Shown here piece by piece: positions 10,647-21,685 of a DNA stretch of 64,000 nucleotides. Below the pieces are notes generated by a model that was given only the letters and a program-made list of their open reading frames with translations, made no database searches and had not been told where the DNA came from. The position numbers and the translations under genes were made by a program. How positions within the stretch are numbered: position 1 is the stretch's first letter; each line of letters starts with the position of its first letter. The stretch is from Eurosta solidaginis (Eukaryota; Arthropoda; Insecta; Diptera; Tephritidae), in assembly GCF_040869045.1 (NCBI RefSeq), contig NC_090323.1:263070392-263134391 (forward strand). Direction: 5' to 3'.

Positions 10647-13402
10647 TGTAATGGTCGCTATCAAAATTAATGTCAAACATTTTCATCGCCTACAGTTCGC
10701 GACAAAAACTTGTCGCAGGCGATAAAATGAAATGCTAGTTCGACGAATGGATGGCGCTGCTGTTGGTATTTGATCTAACTTATATCGCACTGAACGTACT
10801 ATCAACCACAGCTAACTTCAATAGAGACTTTACAAAAGAAAAAAATATATATATAAAGAGCGGCAATTTCAGAAGCTATAAAAAGGCTGAACACCTAACA
10901 GTTACCCTTTTCTTTGGACAACCGCCAAGTCATCGCCGAGTACCTTATTCAATTGCCGCCTTATTCGGACTTTAAAGTCCCACTTACGAATTCCCAGGTA
11001 TGTATACATGAAAGTAAAGTGTAAAGTGCCAGGTTGTTGCATTCACTTATGCACATCCCGTTTTTTTGTTACAGTGCCATAGAAATTGCAGTGGAGGGAA
11101 GAACCACACCCGACACCCAAAATCTTACATCCACGACAGGGGTAGGTGTGGATACATTTTTATTACAAGTTGAAAAGGCAGAACACTAAGCAACCTATAA
11201 CGGGGCAGCAACAGCCCTGTGCTTCTGTTCTGTACAGGCACCAACCACACATATGTACCAATGTACAGGCCCCACTGCGCCTAGGTGGTGTACGTTACCC
11301 ATTCAGGCCTTTCCCATCCAATCAGGTGCAAGACAAATCCCATCTCAATAGCCAGAGGCAAGAGGACAGGATAGGTGGTACCAGCAACCATTCGCACTAA
11401 ACAAGAGTAGGGAAGAATAAGTGGAAACCGTTAGGAAAAGATTTGAAACGAAAACGCGATAGAGTGCGGAAGTCTGTACGAATATGTAGCCAAAGAGATT
11501 TGTGGCAACCAAAAAGAGTGACAGCAACATCTACCGAACATTAGAAAACAAAGAGTTGTTACAACCAGACAAAAAAGAAAGAAATAAGTCGAAGATTAGT
11601 TAAGTTAAAAGTGTGAATTAAATGCGAAGGGTATTATTCAATGTATACTCGTAATCAGTTAAAAAACATCCGAAAAGGTTGAGTAGCTAAAAGAAAACCA
11701 ATCACTTATACCAGCTAGTGCCTATAAATAATCAATGCAAAAGTCATTGCCGGTCCTATTGTGTTCGGTGTTGTTGCCAATCCCAACCCCCCGCTTAGAA
11801 AAGCAAGCGCAAAAATCTCAATTAAATCAGAATCAGATTCAATCAAGTAAATGTTCGTATATCTCGCTGCGGACAATCAAAGAAGATATACCTATATAGA
11901 TAGAAAACTACGGTTTCTATAGAACTGTTAAGTTAGGATTTTTATGTAACGAAAGAAAAACGAAATTGCTAATAAGTACCACCAGCTGATTCCAGCTCCG
12001 ACCGACCGCAACATCGCATAACAACTACAACGATGGAAGGCCTTTCAACGCTGCAGCTGAACGCGAATTTGTAAGCACGTAAGTTATATATTTTCTATCT
12101 ATTTCTTTCGTTACCATTTGTATTCAGCCGATCCATATCGCCGCCAATATGTACGTATGCCGGCAACCATTTTCCTTGCCTACAGTTTCCTTTCCATAGT
12201 GTTTGAAATTGTAAGTTTTCAGTAATGCTGATTGGCATTTTCATAAATCGTTTCTTTTCAATTAAGCTCCCTCGCACTCGTTCAGAATAGGTAGACGATG
12301 TTCATACTTACATCCCTACCTAATTACAAACGTACATTGGTCGATTTGGTGACAGCTAAACACTTACATAAAATCCGGGAAAACCTTAATTGAAAACCCA
12401 ACCGGAGGGATAAAATTCCACATCGAGTTGATAATTGTTAAAGAGACATTGGCAGTTGTATTCGATTTTTTTTTTGGTGTGCCTTTGATCCAATTGATCT
12501 AGTTGGGATTGCCTTTGCTTTTTTATGCAGAACTCGCTTTGAGTGGGAAACCCAAATCCATAGAGAGATAAGAGTTTAAACTTCAACAATTTTTATTAGC
12601 CCCTTGTAAAGCCCATAAGTATGTAGGTGAAAAGTTGTTATTATTAAGAATCAAATCATATAGTTGAAGTTTCTTGATATTTGAAATTACGAGGGTTACT
12701 CGTCATACAAGTTTGTTTAGCTAAGTTTAGTAGTAATCATTGTTTAATAAAACACCAATATGAATTTATAAAGTTGTCAAGAAAACAACCTATCATGTGT
12801 TAAGTCTTTCTGCTAATTCCTGGTAGGCATGGCAACCTAAAAAGGTAAGAGAAATTAACGTGGGTATCTTCCAATGCATGTTTAGATTGAAGATCATGGT
12901 AGGGTAGGGTGCAGAATGCAAGAGTCGAACGTCACCTTAGACCTTGCACCCTAATACACACTCATAATGGGGAAGATTCAAATATTCTTAAATCTAATTT
13001 TTATGTGACTTCATCATGACTTGATATTTGCTTGTTCAAACAGAGGAGGTTTCTCCCTTCTTCGGTTATGCCCGGAGTTCTATAAATTAAAGTTTGTGTA
13101 ACTGAGGTTGAGTATCAGCAAAAACCCACCCCACGCCGAAAGAGCTAAGGCACGAGAGAGCTCCATCCGCCGAGACCCCTTCAACCTTTTGTAGTCGAGA
13201 ATGCTAGGAGTCTAGTTCAGTTTGTTTGACACTAGCTTGCATTCACCTACATTCAACTAAATGCTCCTGTGATCTCACCTTGCCACATCCCGTTGTGCTA
13301 TGTCCCATCGGTACCAAAACGCGTTACCTCACCTACATCTTTGGCTTCCCATTAAGGAGCCAGCGAGCACAAAGATCACATGGCATTCAAATTACCATTA
13401 CA
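10647..13402 (+). repeat. 5' LTR of element B
   Basis: 2,756 bp with 9-bp perfect inverted ends TGTAATGGT...ACCATTACA. Near-identical to the two pieces of the 3' LTR. No long coding frame inside. TATA-like stretches (e.g. gctataaaaaggctgaac near 10,873) could serve as promoter. Confidence 0.9.
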
Positions 13403-13410
13403 TAAATTTT

Positions 13411-13428
13411 TGGCGCCCAACGTGGGGC
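13411..13428 (+). other. primer binding site of element B (tRNA-Lys)
   Basis: TGGCGCCCAACGTGGGGC, eight bases after the LTR. This matches the tRNA-Lys1,2-type primer site known from several retroviruses and is complementary to the 3' end of that tRNA. Confidence 0.85.
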
Positions 13429-14551
13429 CTAGCTAACGGTTTAAAATTGAGTTTTATAAATAGGGAAATGTTAGGAACGGTGTATTAAACCACATAGTGC
13501 TGTTAGGTACTATTGGAAAACACCGTAAGAATATATCGTTAGCAGTCACGCGCCTATTTTGGTGCGGCAGTAAAAACCTTTTCATAGCGTTGTATCTCAC
13601 TTGCCGATGTTGTGTTGATGGATTTCGTCAATCTTCCGCAGGTGTAGATATAAGAGATTTTAGGTAGTCAATAGGTCTACGATGCTGGTTATTCATTGGG
13701 GATACCATGCCGAGAACTTATTTGGGCTACCCTAGTAATTTCACCAGCTTGAGTTTAATTATAGAAAATTACCACCGACTATAAAATAATGATATGCGCA
13801 CCATAATTGCTCGTTTGTCTTCCTATGCAGTTGATAAGTCAGTATCCTACGATGGTTCTACTTAGGAATACTATCCTGTACAATTCCGGAATTTTGCGAA
13901 TTTAGCTAAGATCGGATTCCAAAACTGATTGCTATAGGGTATAATTTTCTGGGCGGAGACCTTCCGAATATTGACGGAGTCAATTGGCATAGATGTCGAT
14001 AGGTTTCTTGATCATTTGCCTCCAACAAATATAGATTTTATTTAATAATTTGGGAAAAATTTAAACAACGTGACATCAGGACGGACAAGGCGACAGCTGT
14101 TTCGACTCCCACTCCCGGGAGAAAAGGCTTTGAAGAGATTTACAAGGTATAATCGAAACAGCTGTCGCCTTGTCCGTCCTGATGTCACGTTGTTTAAATT
14201 TTTCCCAAATTATTAAATAAATTATAAAATTAAAAAATTGCTTCAAATAAATGTTTTCATACATTTAAAAAAAAAAAGCAATATGGGCAATCCCCGATTA
14301 TTAAAAATCATACAAATATAGATTTTGTTGTTGTCTGGAACTTGTGCGAAGCAAGATATGCTTGTACTTGCCGAATAGCGAAGTTTTTATAAAGTTGGAA
14401 GTCAACTATTTAGTACCTTTCGACTATTAGTTTCAATAGCTTCTTTATACCTACTTCCATCTTATCTTTAGTGTTGTATTAGAGTTTTTTTACCTTTTTG
14501 TGGTTGTATGCCAAAACCAGGAATGCTTATATATTATATCAAATAAATCAA
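13429..14551 (+). other. gag leader of element B, with a small inserted foldback sequence
   Basis: Untranslated leader between the primer site and the gag ATG. It contains a 272-bp insertion (14,040-14,311) listed separately; no gene is seen in the rest. Confidence 0.6.
14040..14311. mobile_element. 272-bp insertion containing a near-perfect long hairpin
   Basis: Bounded by 15-bp direct repeats ACAAATATAGATTTT (14,025-14,039 and 14,312-14,326). Inside are arms of about 68 bp (14,037-14,104 and 14,153-14,220), essentially perfectly inverted around a 48-base loop. A short A-run follows near 14,268. The long direct repeat resembles target-primed retroposition; the hairpin resembles a foldback. 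Class unknown. Confidence 0.7.
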
Positions 14552-16060
14552 ATGCCCATAGAACATAGCCCGCAACGGAATCAACGGTCAGGTTCTGCCC
14601 CTATGAGCCAATGTGCTATATGTGAACAAAATTTAGTTAGTACAGAGCCATGCTATGTGCTCAAATGCAAACATCTATTTCATCTGCCTTGTTTAGACGA
14701 GTGGACCGAAGGTAATCAAAGTTGTTTTACCTGTTCCCAACCGATTAGTCAACAGGAGCTGAAATCCCGTAAGCGAAATTGCCCACCTGATACCAAAACT
14801 ACGTCTACGACAGCTGCAGAAGCTACGCAAATTGTAACTAGAAACATGGCTAGGATATTGAACCTAGGTTCGTCGTCAAATACCGGTGAAGTACCGGAAT
14901 TGCATAATTCCGATGCCAGTGTTATGCAATCATCTGCTTTAGATGCTAGTAATAGCGGGAATCAGTGTGAAGGCCCACCTCAAAGACAATCTATAAATAG
15001 AAGAAGAGGGAGGCCAAAAAGAAATTCACGTCAGAATAACAACATTGATTACAATCGTATTCAACAAATGATCGAACAATCAATAAACCAATTTATGTCC
15101 TCTATGAATATGCGGGCAGGTACCAATCCTTGCCCGAGTTCAAGTCCCGGAAATACGCAAGGTTTAGTAGCTACAATACATGAAGCCCCGTCATCCATGG
15201 TCTCCTCGGTTTTTCTTAGGAAAACTGCGGACATAATGCAAAAATGGAACTTGCAATTCGATGGATCCTCGGAAGGTTTAGGCGTGGAAGAATTCATTTA
15301 TAGAGTCAAATCACTCACAGACGAAACTTTAGACAGCGATTTCACCGCCATGTGTAAGCACATACACATTTTATTTGTTGGTAAAGCACGGAATTGGTAT
15401 TGGAGATACCATAAGCAAGTGAACCGCGTTATCTGGTCAGACATATGCAGTTCACTTCGCCAACAGTATAAAGATTATAGATCCGACTTTATGAGCAGGG
15501 AGATGATTCGATCTCGCAAACAAAAAGTCGGTGAGTCCTTTTCTGCATTTTACGAAGCAGTGGCTTCCTTAATCGATAAAAAAAGTGTTAAAATTGACGA
15601 GGAAGAACTGTTAGAAATTTTACGAAATAATCTGTTACCTGAGATTAGACAGAAACTTTTGTATCAGCCCATACATTCAGTTGGTCATTTACGGCGCTTA
15701 GTAAAAATGGGAGAGAATTTGAACTACGAACTTAATCGCCAACCGGAGGTTCATAGCAAATCTAAATCGTTGGCAAATCGCCGCCATGTATGTACGATTG
15801 AGGAATCTGGTCCTGAAGTCACAGATGATACTCCACCGGATGTGGAATTAGCAGCTCTTCAGAGTGCGCAAATAAAGTGCTGGAACTGTGAAGAGCTAGG
15901 CCATATTTGGGAGAATTGCTTAGCGGATCGCCGTACTTTTTGCTACGGATGTGGCACTCCTAATGTATATAAGCCCCAGTGTACAAATTGCCTCAGAAAG
16001 CGTTCGGAAAACCGACAGGCGGGTGCATCCAAAAACAGCCGGATGCCCCCGAAACCATAA
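14552..16060 (+). CDS. Gag of element B with N-terminal RING-H2 finger
   Basis: ATG at 14,552 (the frame is open upstream to 14,498 but without an ATG). About 20 residues in, a RING-H2 pattern appears: CAIC, then C-K-H-LF-H-LP-C in the CKHLFHLPCLDEW stretch, then CFTC. RING domains usually recruit E2 ubiquitin-conjugating enzymes, so a ubiquitin role is possible but unproven here. A basic RRRGRPKR patch follows, then a retrotransposon-Gag helical core (WNLQFDGSS ... FVGKARNWYWRY ... LLEILRNNLLPEIRQ). At the C-terminus there is a CCHC knuckle (CWNCEELGHIWENC) and a second cysteine cluster (CYGCGTPNVYKPQC) lacking the usual His. The frame is intact. Overlaps pol by 82 bases in the -1 register. 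Confidence 0.88.
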   Translation: MPIEHSPQRNQRSGSAPMSQCAICEQNLVSTEPCYVLKCKHLFHLPCLDEWTEGNQSCFTCSQPISQQELKSRKRNCPPDTKTTSTTAAEATQIVTRNMARILNLGSSSNTGEVPELHNSDASVMQSSALDASNSGNQCEGPPQRQSINRRRGRPKRNSRQNNNIDYNRIQQMIEQSINQFMSSMNMRAGTNPCPSSSPGNTQGLVATIHEAPSSMVSSVFLRKTADIMQKWNLQFDGSSEGLGVEEFIYRVKSLTDETLDSDFTAMCKHIHILFVGKARNWYWRYHKQVNRVIWSDICSSLRQQYKDYRSDFMSREMIRSRKQKVGESFSAFYEAVASLIDKKSVKIDEEELLEILRNNLLPEIRQKLLYQPIHSVGHLRRLVKMGENLNYELNRQPEVHSKSKSLANRRHVCTIEESGPEVTDDTPPDVELAALQSAQIKCWNCEELGHIWENCLADRRTFCYGCGTPNVYKPQCTNCLRKRSENRQAGASKNSRMPPKP

Positions 16061-17748
16061 AGAAGTTTAATCTCAACGCTACACCGAGTAACCCAGAAAA
16101 AACTACTGATTCGAAGTCCGGGCTACTCGCCCCTAACTTTATTCCCTTTCATCTTCGTTCATATACAGACAGACTGCAAAATTATACATTAGTAAGGAAT
16201 CGAATTTTTCAGGATGAAAAACCTATAATTAAAAAACGTACCTTAAGATTAAAAGCATTTTACGATAATGTTAAAAGAAGCCAAAAGTTACTTCTTTCTA
16301 CCCTGTTTAGCAATCACAATGATATGCGAACCTATGCAGAAGTATCTTTTCTAAAATATGGCGAGCTTGGGTTACTAGATACCGGAGCGAATATCAGTTG
16401 TGCTGGTTCCTCGCTTGCGACAAAAGATCTGTTAAACTTTCCAGAATTCAAAGCTATTCATGCTCATGCCAAAACGGCTAATGGAGACAACCAAGAGATC
16501 ATAGGAGTACTCGATGTGATACTGAAATATAAAGCGGTCGAAAAGCCTATGAAACTCTATGTAATACCTTCCATTAAGCAAAGACTTATATTAGGTCACG
16601 GTTTTTGGAAAATTTTTGAACTTGCCCCAAATATAATTAGCTCACTAGAGCAAAGACAGGATGTAGCTCAGTCTAAGGAAGTCGACGCATATCCTTTGAG
16701 TCCACAACAAATTCAACAATTGGCAGTTGTCAAACTTATGTTTCCCAACGCCAAGGAAGGATTAGGTCGTACATCCCTGATAAAACACCACATCGATATA
16801 GGCAATTCAACACCCATTAAGCAACGTTTTTACCCTGTAAGCCCAGCGGTAGAAAAACTTTTATACCAAGAAATATATCGTATGATAGCCCTAGATGTAA
16901 TCGAACCATCGGTAAGCCCCTGGAGTTCACCTATGCGTTTGGTTATCAAACCGAACAAAGTACGTCTATGTCTGGATGCTCGTCGGCTGAACGACGTGAC
17001 GAAAAAAGATGCGTATCCACTGCCCAGCATAGATGGTATTTTTTCCCGGCTTCCAAAAGCTAATATTATCACCAAAATTGACTTAAAAGACGCGTACTGG
17101 CAAATCGAACTAAGTTCCGAATCAAAGCATTTAACTGCATTTACGGTTCCCGGCCGTCCACTTTACCAATTTAAAGTTATGCCTTTCGGGCTTTGCAATG
17201 CGCAGTCGACGATGTGTCGTCTCATGGATAGTATTATTCCTCCAGATCTCCGTAATTGTGTATTTGGGTATCTGGATGATCTATGCGTAGTATCAGAAGA
17301 CTTTGCTTCCCATCTAGCAATACTCGTGAGATTGGCCGAACAATTTCGCAAAGCCAATCTAACTATTAACATTGAAAAAAGCCAATTTTGTGTTACTTCA
17401 GTCAATTATCTCGGCTATGTCATTGGTAGCGGAGGTATACGCACAGATCCCTCAAAGGTATCTTGTATTTTAAGCTGGCCATCACCCAGAAACCTGAAGC
17501 AAGTCAGAGGATTCCTCGGAGTTTGTGGATGGTACCGCCGGTTTATACCGAACTTCGCCGACCTCACTTGTCCCATAACCGAAGTATTGTCTACAAAGAA
17601 GAAATTTGTTTGGACTACGGAAGCGCAGCAGGCCATGAATAAATTGAAAGAAATTTTGACCTCTGCCCCAGAGTTAACTAACCCCAATTTTGCGAAAAAG
17701 TTCTATTTGCACTGCGATGCGAGTGACGTTGGTATTGGGCCGTATTAG
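15979..17748 (+). pseudogene. protease / RT / start of RNase H of element B, frameshifted
   Basis: Pol frame open from 15,979, -1 relative to gag. A weak slippery candidate, C AAA AAC, lies at 16,030-16,036. Protease: LGLLDTGANISC. RT: IEPSVSPWSSPMRLVIK, KIDLKDAYWQIEL, MPFGLCNAQSTMCRLMD and YLDD in FGYLDDLCVV. RNase H begins FYLHCDASDVGIG, then a single-base deletion near 17,738 throws the frame into a stop at 17,746-17,748. The sequence resumes in another frame at once. Reverse transcription and precursor cleavage are the family roles. Confidence 0.9.
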
Positions 17749-19340
17749 TACAATTATCCGAGGAAAACGAGGAAAAACTAATTGCGTATATGTCGAAAAA
17801 ACTTAGTCGTGCGCAACGTAATTATAGCGTCACTGAGCGAGAATGTTTAGCAGTGATTACGGCCATTGAAAAATTCCGCTGCTATCTGGAACTGCAAGAG
17901 TTCGAGGTAGTTACCGATCATTCAAGTTTGCTTTGGCTCATGCGTCAACAGAACGTTTCGGGCAGACTTGCGCGTTGGATATTTCGCCTTCAACAATTTA
18001 AATTTTCAATCTCCCATCGAAAAGGGAAAGACCACATTGTCCCCGACGCTTTGTCGCGACTTCAAGAAAATGAAATCGCAGCACTGGACATGGGTCCTGT
18101 GGTAAACCTTGAATCGGATGCGTTTTTGGATGAGTCTTATGTAGCTTTGAAGACAAAGTTTCAAGAAAACCCAGAAAGGTTTCCCGATATCAAGATGGTA
18201 GACCAATTCATATATATTCGTACGGAACACGCTTCTGGAGAGGATATGCAAGAGAAGAACTCCTGGAAATTGTGGTTTCCAGAGAGACTTCTACAGGGTA
18301 TTCTTATCCAGGCCCATGACAGCTCTACATCTTCGCATGCGGGAATTCAAAAAACCATAGAGAAGTTACGCCGTTATCTTTTTTGGCCAGGGCTGGCAAA
18401 AGATGTCCGTAATTATGTTCAAACTTGTGAAATATGTAAAGAGAACAAAGCACCAAACTTCACTCTTAGGCCACCCATGGGTGCTCACAGCTCTACCTGT
18501 CGACCTTTTCAGAGGATATATGTCGATCTGCTTGGACCTTATCCGCGCAGTAAAAATGGGCATATAGGGTTACTGATTGTGCTTAATCATTTTAGCAAAT
18601 ATCATTGGATCCACCCGCTAAAAAAGTTTACTTCAGTCGCCATTCAGAAATACCTTCTGGAAAACATTTTTCATAGTTTTGGCGTACCAGAGATTCTGGT
18701 CAGTGACAACGGAACGCAATTCAAAGCCAATGATTTTAATGCCTTCCTGACGGAACTGGGTATAAATCATGTCTATACGGCTCTGTACTCGCCGCAAAGC
18801 AATGCTGCGGAAAGAGTTAACCGGTCGCTGTTAACAGAAATTCGGTCATACTTAAAACAAGACCAGACAAGATGGGACGAACATCTTACAAGCATCTCCT
18901 GCTCGTTAAGATCGTCTTTGCATCAAACGTTGGGTTGTTCTCCGTATCGCGCGTTGTTTGGCTTGGACATGATCACCCACGGTGCTGATTACAAACTACT
19001 AAAAGAACTTAGCTTGTTGGAAGAACCGATTGCTCCTCTTTCCCGATCCGATAATCTAGCATTAGTACGAAAAGACGTTCAAGTGAATATTCGTAAAGCT
19101 TACGAACGCAATGCAAAGCAATACAACTTGCGTTCGAAGGCAGTCAGTTTCAAGGAAGGCCAAGAAGTTTATCGAAGAAACTTTGCCCTTAGTAAGTTTT
19201 CACAAAACTTTAACGCCAAATTAGGCCCGCAATTCCTCAAATGCCGGATCCGCAGAAAACTCGGTAATTGATATTACCAGTTGGAAGATTTGCAAGGAAA
19301 AGAAATTGGTACATATCATGCCAAGGATATCCGAGCCTAA
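17749..19340 (+). pseudogene. RNase H remainder and integrase of element B
   Basis: Continues the pol protein after the one-base deletion. RNase H: SVTERECLAVITAIEKF and VTDHSSLLWLMRQ. Integrase: HHCC zinc module (SSTSSHAGIQKTIEKL ... CEICKENKA), core Asp residues in IYVDLLGPYP and VSDNGTQFKA, and the Glu near AAERVNRSL. An in-frame TGA at 19,269-19,271 precedes the last 22 codons (QLEDLQGKEIGTYHAKDI). The corresponding place in the related copy at 50.9 kb reads Ser, so this is a nonsense change. The natural end is TAA at 19,338-19,340. Confidence 0.88.
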
Positions 19341-19382
19341 TTCCCTCTAATACTTCTATCAAGCTACCGTATTATTGGGTTT

Positions 19383-21305
19383 TGTAATGGTCGCTATCAA
19401 AATTAATGTCAAACATTTTCATCGCCTACAGTTCGCGACAAAAACTTGTCGCAGGCGATAAAATGAAATGCTAGTTCGACGAATGGATGGCGCTGCTGTT
19501 GGTATTTGATCTAACTTATATCGCACTGAACGTACTATAAACCACAGCTAACTTCAGTAGAGACTTTCCAAAAGAAAAAAATATATATATAAAGAGCGGC
19601 AATTTCAGAAGCTATAAAAAGGCTGAACACCTAACAGTTACCCTTTTCTTTGGACAACCGCCAAATCATCGCCGAGTACCTTATTCAATTGCCACCTTAT
19701 TCGGACTTTAAAGTCCCACTTACGAATTCCCAGGTATGTATACATGAAAGTAAAGTGTAAAGTGCCAGGTTGTTGCATTCACTTATGCACATCCCGTTTT
19801 TTTGTTACAGTGCCATAGAAATTGCAGTGGAGGGAAGAACCACACCCGACACCCAAAATCTTACATCCACGACAGGGGTGGGTGTGGATACATTTTTATT
19901 ACAAGTTGAAAAGGCAGAACACTAAGCAACCTATAACGGGGCAGCAACAGCCTTGTGCTTCTGTTCTGTACAGGCACCAACCACACATATGTACCAATGT
20001 ACAGGCCCGACTGCGCCTAGGTGTTGTATGTTACCCATTCAGGCCTTTGCGATCCAATCAGGTGCAAGACAAATCCCATCTCAATAGCCAGAGGCAAGAG
20101 GACAGGATAGGTGGTACCAGCAACCATTAGCACTAAACAAGAGTAGGGAAGAATAAGTGGAAACCGTTAGGAAAAGATTTGAAACGAAAACGCGATAGAG
20201 TGCGGAAGTCTGTACGAATATGTAGCCAAAGAGATTTGTGGCAACCAAAAAGAGTGACAGCAACATCTACCGAACATTAGAAAACAAAGAGTTGTTACAA
20301 CCAGACAAAAAAGAAAGAAATAAGTCGAAGATTAGTTAAGTTAAAAGTGTGAATTAAATGCGAAGGGTATTATTCAATATATACTCGTAATCAGTTAAAA
20401 AACATCCGAAAAGGTTGAGTAGCTAAAAGAAAACCAATCACTTATACCAGCTAGTGCCTATAAATAATCAATGTAAAAGTCATTGCCGGTCCTATTGTGT
20501 TCGGTGTTGTTGCCAATCCCAACCCTCCGCTTAGAAAAGCAAGCGCAAAAATCTCAATTAAATCAGAATCAGATTCAATCAAGTAAATGTTCGTATATCT
20601 CGCTGCGGACAATCAAAGAAGATATACCTATATAGATAGAAAACTACGATTTCTATAGAACTGTTAAGTTAGGATTTTTATGTAACGAAAGAAAAACGAA
20701 ATTGCTAATAAGTGCCACCAGCTGATTCCAGCTCCGACCGACGGCAACATCGCATAACAACTACAACGATGGAAGGCCTTTCAACGCTGCAGCTGAACGC
20801 GAATTTGTAAGCACGTAAGTTATATATTTTCTATCTAATTCTTTCGTTACCATTTGTATTCAGCCGATCCATATCGCCGCCAATATGTAAGTAGACCGGC
20901 AACCATTTTCCTTGCCTACAGTTTCCTTTCCATAGTGTTTGAAATTGTAAGTTTTCAGTAATGCTGATTGGCATTTTCATAAATCGTTTCTTTTCAATTA
21001 AGCTCCCTCGCACTCGTTCAGAATAGGTAGACGTGGTTCATACTTACATCCCTACCTAATTACAAACGTACATTGGTCGATTTGGTGACAGCTAAACACT
21101 TACATAAAATCCGGGAAAACCTTAATTGAAAACCCAACCGGAGGGATAAAATTCCACATCGAGTTGATAATTGTTAAAGAGACATTGGCAGTTGCATTCG
21201 ATTTTTTTTTGGTGTGCCTTTGATCCAATTGATCTAGTTGGGATTGCCTTTGCTTTTTTATGCAGAACTCACTTTGAGTGGGAAACCCAAATCCATAGGG
21301 AGATA
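19383..21305 (+). repeat. 3' LTR of element B, left part
   Basis: Starts TGTAATGG and matches the 5' LTR from 10,647 to about 12,570. Broken at AGATA (21,301-21,305), the target duplication of the Bel/Pao insertion. Confidence 0.9.
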
Positions 21306-21600
21306 TGTATAATTTGGAACTTACCCTTTCTCACAATAAAGAATATAACGGCCAAAGTTTATAGTTGGGAAAAAATGGTTATAAAAAAACCCAACTCTTT
21401 ATTTGCTTTAATCACAACCTGTCACAATCAATTCTTCTCTCTATCACTCAAATCACAACTGAACTCTTTCACATCTAAAGTCAATCTGAACATGTCAATT
21501 TCTAGTCTGGCAAGCGCAGTATTGCCAGACTAGATTTATTAATAAATGTAATACATATAAGGTTGCCAGCCATCATGAACTCGTATCCCGATACGATACA
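21306..21600 (-). repeat. 3' LTR of the Bel/Pao element
   Basis: 295 bp, starts TGTATAATTTGG and ends CCCGATACGATACA. Contains the local inverted pair tctagtctggcaa/ttgccagactaga near 21,508-21,535, a likely RNA hairpin. Confidence 0.88.
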
Positions 21601-21685
21601 GTGCCGACGAAAACGGATTGTTTTCCATTATGATCTTCGTCTCCTTTCTCATTCGCCTTCCTGTTTGATTCATTGTTATGGCATA

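Noticed and set aside
14280..14340. Direct repeat ACAAATATAGATTTT considered part of the element B leader architecture
   Set aside because: It fits better as the target duplication of the 272-bp insertion, because the two copies lie exactly at its edges.
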